The position numbers were made by a program, and so were the translations under genes. Under the pieces are notes generated by a model. It made no database searches. It had not been told where the DNA came from and saw only the letters and a list, made by a program, of their open reading frames with translations. 5,163 nucleotides of DNA from Phyllobacteriaceae bacterium (lineage in GTDB: Bacteria > Pseudomonadota > Alphaproteobacteria > Rhizobiales > Ancalomicrobiaceae), in the NCBI GenBank assembly GCA_012517025.1, contig JAAYVT010000199.1, forward strand, positions 1-5,163, in the 5' to 3' direction. This document shows positions 1 to 4,980 of this stretch, one piece after another; the stretch's first letter is position 1, and the number at the start of each line of letters is the position of its first letter.

Positions 1-241
1 AGGGGTTCTGCGGATTGCGGATCATCCGCACCATGTCGGCGCCGTCGAGGATCGGCATCACCCAATCGAGGATCAGGATGTCCGGATTGGCGCGATCCAT
101 CGCCTCGAGGCCGGAGGCTCCGTCCTCCGCCTCGACGATGCGGCGCGCGCCGAACCCCTGCAACATCGTGCGCAGGATCGTGCGCATGTAGGCGCTGTCC
201 TCGACGACCAGAAAGGTCAGAGACGAAAGATCGAGATTCAC
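1..241 (-). CDS. CheY-like response regulator receiver domain (N-terminal part, cut by window edge)
   Basis: The visible 80 codons encode the first two-thirds of a receiver domain, which accepts a phosphoryl group from a histidine kinase. The beta-1 strand ends in the acidic pair E14-D15 (FLVVEDS). The phospho-acceptor is D59 in ILILDWVMP, followed by the usual proline and the D66-G67 turn. Helix 1 (AYMRTILRTML) resembles chemotaxis-type single-domain regulators. The conserved Thr/Ser and Lys of the second half lie outside the window, so I cannot tell whether an output domain follows. The start is a GTG at 241-239, chosen because a GAGGGAG ribosome-binding site lies about six bases upstream and because it places the first strand about ten residues in, as is normal. 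The gene is divergent from hemA and shares the 342-base intergenic region with it. Receiver identity is clear; the biological role is unknown. Confidence 0.9.
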   Translation of the reverse strand, partial: MNLDLSSLTFLVVEDSAYMRTILRTMLQGFGARRIVEAEDGASGLEAMDRANPDILILDWVMPILDGADMVRMIRNPQNP

Positions 242-356
242 CGGGCTCTCCCTCGTGCCCCCGACGATCTCGCAGAAAGGTGAACGAGCGGTTTCCGGAT
301 CTGCTGCGACGACCGGCCACGGTCCGTAAGTTCGCGTATGGGCAAAAGTCGGGCCC
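242..356. other. Left half of divergent intergenic region, no clear element
   Basis: These 115 bases lie between the receiver-gene start and the FNR-type box. They must carry the leader, and probably the promoter, of the minus-strand receiver gene. I could not identify a convincing -35/-10 pair. A TTGCCC read on the minus strand at 345-340 has no good partner at normal spacing. No repeat or tRNA-like structure was seen. Confidence 0.5.
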
Positions 357-370
357 TTGATCATGGTCAA
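357..370 (+). promoter_or_regulatory. FNR/FixK/FnrL-type operator upstream of hemA
   Basis: The sequence TTGATCATGGTCAA is an exact match to the alphaproteobacterial FnrL/FixK pattern TTGAY-N4-RTCAA. It is one base away from the enterobacterial FNR palindrome. The site lies 213 bases before the hemA ATG. In Rhodobacter sphaeroides, hemA is known to be activated by FnrL at low oxygen, so the placement makes biological sense. The box centre (363.5) is 41.5 bases before position 405. That is the class II activation distance if transcription starts near 405. Which Crp/Fnr family member binds is not visible here. Confidence 0.8.
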
Positions 371-393
371 AGTGCTGCGAAATCCTGTAAGTC

Positions 394-399
394 TAATAA
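394..399 (+). promoter_or_regulatory. Putative -10 element of the FNR-type-dependent hemA promoter
   Basis: TAATAA stands out as an AT-rich hexamer in a very GC-rich region. It would place a transcription start near 405, exactly 41.5 bases from the centre of the FNR-type box. A good -35 hexamer is absent, which is usual when the activator overlaps that position. The assignment is an inference from spacing. Confidence 0.5.
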
Positions 400-430
400 A
401 GGTGCCGGCACGGCCGGACACCGCAGGGCA

Positions 431-452
431 GTCGCTCCGTCGCGGAGGCGAC
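431..452 (+). repeat. Inverted repeat (stem-loop) in the hemA leader
   Basis: GTCGC then TCCG (431-439) pair with CGGA (443-446) and GCGAC (448-452). The loop is the three bases TCG, and one G bulges at 447. The nine-base-pair, mostly G-C stem should be stable in RNA. No T-run follows, so it is not an intrinsic terminator. Its role, if any, is unknown. Confidence 0.45.
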
Positions 453-542
453 CGCCGAGACGAGCAGCCGGAGAGGGCATCCGCCGCCGAGGGGCGCTCC
501 GCCGCCGACGACCATCGGGTCGCGAGGCGAGGCGGGAGGCGA

Positions 543-587
543 ATGCGTTCCTCCTCGCACAAGAGAACAACTCGAGGACGGACATGA
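543..587 (+). CDS. Possible 14-codon leader ORF overlapping hemA start
   Basis: An ATG at 543 opens a 14-residue frame (MRSSSHKRTTRGRT). Its TGA stop (585-587) overlaps the hemA ATG (584-586) in an ATGA arrangement typical of translational coupling. A strong purine-rich GGGAGG sits at 534-539, but only three bases before the ATG, closer than usual. The peptide is basic and has no recognisable family. In GC-rich DNA short open frames are common by chance, so this is a candidate only. Confidence 0.25.
   Translation: MRSSSHKRTTRGRT
574..578 (+). promoter_or_regulatory. Ribosome-binding site that fixes the hemA start
   Basis: GAGGA lies five bases before the ATG at 584. This supports starting hemA there rather than at the in-frame ATG at 338. 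The upstream ATG would put the FNR-type box and the putative promoter inside the coding region. Confidence 0.75.
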
Positions 588-1864
588 ACTATCAGTCGAT
601 TTTCGAGGGCGCGATCGACCAGCTCAAAGCCGAGAAGCGCTACCGGGTCTTCGCCGACCTCGAGCGCATCGTCGGCCGGTTTCCGCACGCGATCTGGCGC
701 AAGGCCGATCAGGCCCGCGAGGTCGTGATCTGGTGTTCCAACGATTATCTCGGCATGGGTCAGCACCAGAGCGTGCTCGGCACCATGGTCGACACCGCGC
801 TCGGCATGGGCGCCGGCGCCGGCGGCACCCGCAACATCTCCGGCACCAACCATCCGCTGGTCGAGCTCGAGGCCGAACTCGCCGACCTGCACGGCAAGGA
901 GGCGGGTCTCGTCTTCACTTCCGGCTTCGTCTCCAACGAGGCGGCGATCTCGACCATCGCGCACCTGCTGCCCGATTGCCTGATCCTCTCCGACGAACTC
1001 AACCACGCCTCGATGATCGAAGGCATCCGTCGCTCGGGCTGCGAGAAGAAGATCTGGCGGCACAACGACACCGAACACCTCGAGGAACTGCTCGCCGCCG
1101 CGGCGCCGGAACGGGCGAAGCTGATCGTCTTCGAGAGCGTCTATTCGATGGACGGCGACGTCTCGCCGATCGCCAAGATCTGTGACCTCGCCGAGAAGTA
1201 CGGCGCGCTCACCTACATCGACGAGGTGCACGCGGTCGGCATGTACGGTCCGCGCGGCGGCGGCATCGCCGATCGCGAGGGCCAGATGCACCGCATCGAC
1301 GTCATCGAGGGCACGCTCGCCAAGGCCTTCGGCACGCTCGGCGGCTACATCACCGGCACGAAGGCGATCTGCGACGCGGTGCGTTCCTATGCGCCGGGCT
1401 TCATCTTCACCACCGCCCTGCCGCCGGCGATCGCGGCGGCCGCCGCCGCGTCGATCCGGCATCTGAAGCGGTCCTCGGCGGAGCGCGACATGCAGCAGCG
1501 CCAGGCGCAGCGCACCAAGGACGTGCTCGGTGCGGCCGGTATCCCGGTGATGCCGTCGTCGACCCACATCGTGCCGGTGTTGGTCGGCGATCCCGACCTG
1601 TGCAAGCAGGCCTCCGACCTGCTGCTCGAGGTGCACGGCATCTACATCCAGCCGATCAACTATCCGACCGTGCCGCGCGGCACCGAGCGACTGCGGATCA
1701 CGCCGACGCCGTTCCACGACGACGCGCTGATCGACACGCTGCGCGACGCGCTCACCGACGTGTGGAAGCGCCTCGGGCTGCCGCTCTCCGGCCCGGTCGA
1801 TCTCTCGGCGCTCGGCGAAGACGAGCCGGTGGCGCGGATGGCGATGACGCGCGCCGGCGGCTGA
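584..1864 (+). CDS. hemA: 5-aminolevulinate synthase
   Basis: This PLP-dependent enzyme condenses glycine with succinyl-CoA to give 5-aminolevulinate, CO2 and CoA. It is the first committed step of haem (and, where present, bacteriochlorophyll and cobalamin) synthesis by the C4 route, in the cytoplasm. The 426-residue product is alpha-oxoamine synthase family throughout. The N-terminal RYRVF holds R21, the succinyl-CoA contact known from the Rhodobacter enzyme, and CSNDYLG (51-57) is the family signature. GTRNISGT follows at 81-88. H141 should stack on the PLP ring, D213 and H216 lie in YIDEVHAVG, and K247 in GTLAKAFG forms the Schiff base. R371 in ERLRITPTP is the substrate-carboxylate arginine. 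All key residues are present, so it should be active. It is about 20 residues longer at the C terminus than the roughly 407-residue Rhodobacter proteins. The start is set by MNYQSIF, which matches family N termini, and by the GAGGA site. An FNR-type box lies upstream. A second isozyme (hemT) elsewhere in the genome is possible. Confidence 0.97.
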   Translation: MNYQSIFEGAIDQLKAEKRYRVFADLERIVGRFPHAIWRKADQAREVVIWCSNDYLGMGQHQSVLGTMVDTALGMGAGAGGTRNISGTNHPLVELEAELADLHGKEAGLVFTSGFVSNEAAISTIAHLLPDCLILSDELNHASMIEGIRRSGCEKKIWRHNDTEHLEELLAAAAPERAKLIVFESVYSMDGDVSPIAKICDLAEKYGALTYIDEVHAVGMYGPRGGGIADREGQMHRIDVIEGTLAKAFGTLGGYITGTKAICDAVRSYAPGFIFTTALPPAIAAAAAASIRHLKRSSAERDMQQRQAQRTKDVLGAAGIPVMPSSTHIVPVLVGDPDLCKQASDLLLEVHGIYIQPINYPTVPRGTERLRITPTPFHDDALIDTLRDALTDVWKRLGLPLSGPVDLSALGEDEPVARMAMTRAGG

Positions 1865-1882
1865 TCGCGCCACGCCCCCTCC

Positions 1883-1902
1883 CCGTCCCGATCACGGGAC
1901 GG
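1883..1902 (+). repeat. Perfect inverted repeat downstream of hemA
   Basis: CCGTCCCG (1883-1890) and CGGGACGG (1895-1902) form an eight-base-pair stem with an ATCA loop. No T-run follows on either strand, so alone it does not look like an intrinsic terminator. It may stabilise the hemA mRNA 3' end or help the next hairpin. Confidence 0.5.
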
Positions 1903-1914
1903 ATCGACGTTCTC

Positions 1915-1948
1915 CGGCCCCGGTCTCGCACCGGGGCCGTTTCGTTTT
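1915..1948 (+). terminator. Rho-independent terminator of hemA
   Basis: A ten-base-pair stem, CGGCCCCGGT (1915-1924) with ACCGGGGCCG (1930-1939), closes on a five-base CTCGC loop. It is followed at once by TTTCGTTTT (1940-1948). It lies about 50 bases after the hemA stop, on the right strand. On the minus strand the hairpin is not followed by T residues, so it should act mainly on plus-strand transcripts. Confidence 0.8.
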
Positions 1949-1968
1949 CCGCCTCGGTGCGGCCGAGT

Positions 1969-2391
1969 TCACCGCGGCAGACCGAAGGCGCGGACGAAGC
2001 CCTCGCCGCCGCTCTGCGGATTCTGACAGAGCCGGGCGCGAGCGACCTGGATCTCGACCCGGCCGGGCGGTACCTCGACGCCGAGATTCGCCCGCGCGCC
2101 GCACCACGCCTCCTGATAGGGATCGCAGCCGGCCCGCATCAGACGGCCGCGTTTCATCGGGCGGCCCTCGAAGAGCAGCACGTAGCCGACCTCGCTCTCG
2201 TTCGGGCGCCAGCGATACCAGAGCTCGACCGAGGTCAGGCGGGTCGGCTCCGACACGTCGAAGCCGGCGACGTCGGTGAAGCCGCAGGCGGACGTGTTCC
2301 AGTTGTCGTAGATCTGTTGGGCGGCCGCCGGAGCGGCGAGACACAGGCTCGCCGCGACCACGCCGGCGATCCGCAGGATCGATGTTCTCAT
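1969..2391 (-). CDS. Small exported four-cysteine protein of unknown function
   Basis: The 140-residue product has a clear Sec signal peptide. Basic residues R2 and R7 precede a hydrophobic stretch (about 8-20), and an alanine-rich AAPAAAQQ site suggests cleavage after about residue 24. The mature part, about 116 residues, is rich in Trp and Tyr. It has four cysteines (C36, C89, C97, C122), compatible with two disulfides in the periplasm. Recognisable stretches are YDNWNTSACG (28-37), LWYRWRPNES (57-66) and CDPYQEAWC (89-97). I recall conserved hypothetical proteobacterial proteins of this general look but no named family or function. The ATG start is supported by GGAAAGG (2403-2397), five bases upstream. 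It follows ccoS on the same strand after 83 bases and could be the last gene of that operon or have its own promoter. No catalytic motif or lipobox is visible. Confidence 0.8.
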   Translation of the reverse strand: MRTSILRIAGVVAASLCLAAPAAAQQIYDNWNTSACGFTDVAGFDVSEPTRLTSVELWYRWRPNESEVGYVLLFEGRPMKRGRLMRAGCDPYQEAWCGARANLGVEVPPGRVEIQVARARLCQNPQSGGEGFVRAFGLPR

Positions 2392-2456
2392 GGCGACCTT
2401 TCCGGCGCGGACGCCCCGCGCCCTCGAACGGTCGCCAGTCTACCGCGACGGACGGC

Positions 2457-2476
2457 GAGCCGCCTTGCGGCGGCTC
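2457..2476 (-). repeat. Stem-loop overlapping the ccoS stop codon
   Basis: GAGCCGCC (2457-2464) and GGCGGCTC (2469-2476) form a perfect eight-base-pair stem with a four-base loop. It begins within the ccoS TGA (2477-2475). No T-run follows on the minus strand, so it is not a classical terminator. It could mark the 3' end of the cco mRNA or attenuate read-through into the exported-protein gene. Confidence 0.45.
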
Positions 2477-2669
2477 AACCCGCTTCCGAGCGCTTCGTCG
2501 CAGAGTCGGCGGTGCGGCGGCTCGCCGGCAGATCGTCGTCGCTGAGGACCCGCCACTTGGCGCCCTCGAGATCGTCGTACTGGCCCGACTTCAGCGTCCA
2601 CATGAAGGCGAAGAGGCCGAGCAGACCGAGGCCGAGGGCGATCGGGATGAGAAAGATCAGTACGTTCAT
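2475..2669 (-). CDS. ccoS: cbb3-type cytochrome oxidase assembly protein CcoS
   Basis: CcoS is a short single-pass inner-membrane protein required for cofactor (haem b and copper) insertion into cbb3 oxidase. The 64-residue product has one transmembrane segment (about 3-25, starting NVLIFLIPIALGLG). It then has the family signature YDDLEGAKWRVLSDDD (31-46) and a variable hydrophilic tail. The length is typical. Its ATG overlaps the ccoI stop in a four-base ATGA, so translation is probably coupled. Its reading frame stays open backwards through ccoI on the same strand, but this is a GC-content effect rather than a fusion. Also known as fixS or rdxS. Confidence 0.95.
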   Translation of the reverse strand: MNVLIFLIPIALGLGLLGLFAFMWTLKSGQYDDLEGAKWRVLSDDDLPASRRTADSATKRSEAG

Positions 2670-4912
2670 CGGGCTTCGCGTCCCCCCTCGTCGCGAACGT
2701 CGGCGCCGAGGCGCAGCCGCAGCGCATTGACCGTCACCAGGATCGACGAGCCCGACATGGCGATCGCCGCGATCAGCGGCGTGATGTGGCCGGCGACCGC
2801 GATCGGCACGGCGACGGCGTTGTAGACCACCGACAGGCCGAGATTCTGGATCATCGCCGCCTTCGCCCGGCGCGACACCCGCAACGCGGCGAGCACCGGG
2901 ACGAGGCGATCGCCGAGGAACACCGCATCGGCGGCGGCCTGCGACAGGTGCACGCCGGTGACCGGCGACAGCGACACCGTGGCGGCGGCGAGCGCGGGCG
3001 CGTCGTTGAGGCCGTCGCCGACCATCAGCACCTTGCGGCCGTCCGCCTTCAACGCCTCGATGCGGGCGATCTTGTCGGCGGGGCGGACGCCGGCGGACCA
3101 CCGTTCGACGCCGAGATCGGCGGCGATGGCGGCGACCGCCGCCTCGCGATCGCCGGAGAGGATCTCCACCGCCCAGCCGCCGGCCCTCAACGCAGCGATC
3201 ACCGCTCCGGCGTCTTCGCGTCGGCCCTGACGCAGGGCGCAGACGACGACGTCGCCGTCGCCGTCGCGATGGGCGACCAACGAGGCGCCGGGGAAGCGGG
3301 CGGCGAACCGCGCCACCTCGTCGGCGGCGACGCCGCAGAACTCGGGACTGCCGAGGCGCTCGACCGGGCTCGCCACCGTCTCGATGCCGCGCCCCGGGAT
3401 TTCCCGAACCTCGATCGGCGCGGCGACGGCGCGGGTCGCTTCGGCGAGCGCCACGCCGAGTGGGTGGCGGCTGGCGCGAGCGAGCCGCCCGGCCGCCATC
3501 AACCGCTCGACCGAGACGTCGGCGGCGTTGAGCAGACGGGCCTCGGGCAGGGTCAGCGTGCCGGTCTTGTCGAAGACGACGGTGTCGACGCTCGCCAGCC
3601 GCTCGATGGCGTCGCCGGAATGGAGCAACACGCCGGAGCGGAACAGGATCCCCGAGGTCACCACCTGCACCGCCGGGATGGCCAGCGCCAGAGCGCAGGG
3701 GCAGGTGATGATCAGCACCGACACCGCGACGATGCCGGCCTCGGCGACGTCGCGACCGCCGAAGAGCCACCAGCCGAGGAAGGTCAGCAGCGCCGAGGAA
3801 TGGACCACCGGCGCGTAGAGGCGGGCGGCGCGGTCGGCGAGGCGCATGTATTTCGACTTCGCCTGCGCCGCCGCCTCGAGCAGGCGATTGACTTCGTCGA
3901 GCAGCGTGCCGGCCGCCGCCGCGGTGACGCGGACGCGCAGAGTTCCGCCGACGTCGAGAGTGCCGGCATAGACGCGATCGCCGGGGCCGACCTGGACGAG
4001 GTCGGTCTCGCCGGTGATCAGGCTCTGGTCGATGTCGGAGGTGCCCTCCTCGACGACGCCGTCGACGGAGACCCGTTCGCCGGGGCGCACCAGCACCAGC
4101 GCGCCGGGGTCGATCTTGGAGAGCGGCACTTCCTGGACGACGCCGTCGGCGCGGATCAACGCCGCCGCCTCGACCCGCAACGCGGCGATGTTCTCGGCGA
4201 CCGAGCGGGTGCGCCGGCGCATGTTCTGGTCGAGGAAGCGGCCGACCAACAGGAAGAACAGCAGCATCACCACCGAATCGAAGAAGGCCTCGCGCGAGGA
4301 GCGCATGGTCTCGAAGATCGACAGGGCGAGGGTCAGGACGACGCCGATCGAGATCGGCACGTCCATGTTGGTGCGGAAGGCGGCGAGCGCCCGGACCGCC
4401 GAGCGGAAGAACGGCCGGCCGGAATAGGCGACGATCGGAATGGCGATCAGCGCCGAGATCCAATGGAAGAGGTCGCGGGTCGCCGGGTCGATGTCGGTGA
4501 CGTTGCCGGCCCACACCGACACCGACAGCAGCATGATGTTCATCGCGCCGAAGCCGGCGGCGCCCATGCAGCGCAGCAGCTCCTTCGATTCGGCCTCTTC
4601 CTCGGCGGTGAGCCGGCCGGGATCGAAGGGGTGGGCGCGATAACCGAGCCGCTCCAGACGGCGGACGATCGCCCCCGCCTTGACCGTCTCGGGCGCCCAA
4701 TCGACGGCGAGACGGCGGGTGGTGAGATTGACCCGCGCGCCGGCGACACCGTCGAGCTGCTTCAGGCCACGCTCGATGGTCGACATGCAGGCGGCGCAGG
4801 TGATGCCCTCCACCGCCAGATCCATGTGCAGGCGACCGTCGACGCCGGGCGTGGCGAAGGCGTCCCAATCGAGATCGTGCGGCGTTTCCGGAGTCGTCAT
4901 CGGAGCGTTCAC
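2666..4912 (-). CDS. ccoI: Copper-translocating P1B-type ATPase CcoI (FixI) for cbb3 oxidase assembly
   Basis: CcoI is an inner-membrane ATP-driven pump that exports Cu(I) for the copper site of cbb3 oxidase rather than for detoxification. The 748-residue product has an N-terminal heavy-metal-binding domain (about 29-95) with a single GITCAAC motif (C39, C42). Eight membrane segments are visible near 116-136, 148-165, 182-203, 209-231, 369-386, 392-421, 687-708 and 713-731. The actuator loop has TGE (300-302). The transport site TCPC (C404, C406) is in segment 6, YN (697-698) in segment 7 and MSGSS (719-723) in segment 8. DKTGTLT (448-454) carries the phosphorylated D448, SRHP (481-484) is the nucleotide-domain HP, and GDGLND (632-637) is the hinge. 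All catalytic residues are intact. The start is GTG at 4912; no good ribosome-binding site is seen before it or before the ATG at 4900, so coupling from upstream is likely. Also fixI or rdxI. Confidence 0.96.
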   Translation of the reverse strand: MNAPMTTPETPHDLDWDAFATPGVDGRLHMDLAVEGITCAACMSTIERGLKQLDGVAGARVNLTTRRLAVDWAPETVKAGAIVRRLERLGYRAHPFDPGRLTAEEEAESKELLRCMGAAGFGAMNIMLLSVSVWAGNVTDIDPATRDLFHWISALIAIPIVAYSGRPFFRSAVRALAAFRTNMDVPISIGVVLTLALSIFETMRSSREAFFDSVVMLLFFLLVGRFLDQNMRRRTRSVAENIAALRVEAAALIRADGVVQEVPLSKIDPGALVLVRPGERVSVDGVVEEGTSDIDQSLITGETDLVQVGPGDRVYAGTLDVGGTLRVRVTAAAAGTLLDEVNRLLEAAAQAKSKYMRLADRAARLYAPVVHSSALLTFLGWWLFGGRDVAEAGIVAVSVLIITCPCALALAIPAVQVVTSGILFRSGVLLHSGDAIERLASVDTVVFDKTGTLTLPEARLLNAADVSVERLMAAGRLARASRHPLGVALAEATRAVAAPIEVREIPGRGIETVASPVERLGSPEFCGVAADEVARFAARFPGASLVAHRDGDGDVVVCALRQGRREDAGAVIAALRAGGWAVEILSGDREAAVAAIAADLGVERWSAGVRPADKIARIEALKADGRKVLMVGDGLNDAPALAAATVSLSPVTGVHLSQAAADAVFLGDRLVPVLAALRVSRRAKAAMIQNLGLSVVYNAVAVPIAVAGHITPLIAAIAMSGSSILVTVNALRLRLGADVRDEGGREAR

Positions 4913-4980
4913 GGCATCGGTCGTCCCGGCGCGGGCGCGGCGTGGCGCGGGGCCGAGGCGCCCGAACCGGCTCGCGTCAT
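4909..4980 (-). CDS. Possible 23-codon bridging mini-ORF between ccoH and ccoI
   Basis: The frame ATG (4980-4978) to TGA (4911-4909) fills the gap between ccoH and ccoI. Its ATG overlaps the ccoH stop as ATGA. Its stop overlaps the ccoI GTG as GTGA. The peptide is rich in Ala, Pro, Gly and Arg (begins MTRAGSGASAPRH) and resembles no family I know. It may be a coupling device that carries ribosomes from ccoH to ccoI. It may also be an old N-terminal piece of ccoI split off by a frameshift, or chance. No separate ribosome-binding site is seen. Confidence 0.35.
   Translation of the reverse strand: MTRAGSGASAPRHAAPAPGRPMP

Larger units (their letters stand above)
406..583 (+). other. Long hemA 5' leader
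   Basis: If transcription begins near 405, hemA has an untranslated leader of roughly 180 bases. It is strongly GC-rich and its plus-strand frames translate mainly to Arg, Ala and Gly, as expected of noncoding GC-rich DNA. It contains a strong hairpin (431-452), a possible 14-codon ORF that overlaps the hemA start (543-587) and the hemA ribosome-binding site. I recognise no known riboswitch class. A second promoter within it cannot be excluded. Confidence 0.4.

Noticed and set aside
338..583. In-frame N-terminal extension of hemA starting at ATG 338 (82 extra residues)
   Set aside because: The extension is Arg/Ala-rich low-complexity sequence unlike any HemA. It would include the FNR-type box and putative promoter, and the start at 584 has a good ribosome-binding site and a family-like N terminus.
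1953..1967. Short inverted repeat (CTCGG / CCGAG) just after the exported-protein stop, considered as its terminator
   Set aside because: The stem is only five base pairs, and on the minus strand it is followed by an A-rich rather than a T-rich run.
2437..2442. TAGACT on the minus strand as a -10 element for the exported-protein gene
   Set aside because: No matching -35 hexamer is present at normal spacing, so a separate promoter cannot be supported.
1600..2730. Long plus-strand open frame of 376 codons across the hemA end, the terminator and the exported-protein gene
   Set aside because: It overlaps well-identified genes in other frames, crosses a clear terminator, and its Arg/Ala/Pro-rich translation resembles no family. 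It is a GC-content shadow.
2958..4643. Several plus-strand open frames opposite ccoI
   Set aside because: They are antisense to a fully conserved P1B ATPase, are Ser/Ala/Arg-rich and lack ribosome-binding sites or recognisable motifs.
2475..4868. Minus-strand 797-codon open frame ending in ccoS, which could suggest a CcoS fusion protein
   Set aside because: Only the last 64 codons look like protein (CcoS). The rest is an Arg-rich out-of-frame reading of ccoI. The ATGA overlap defines separate ccoI and ccoS genes.
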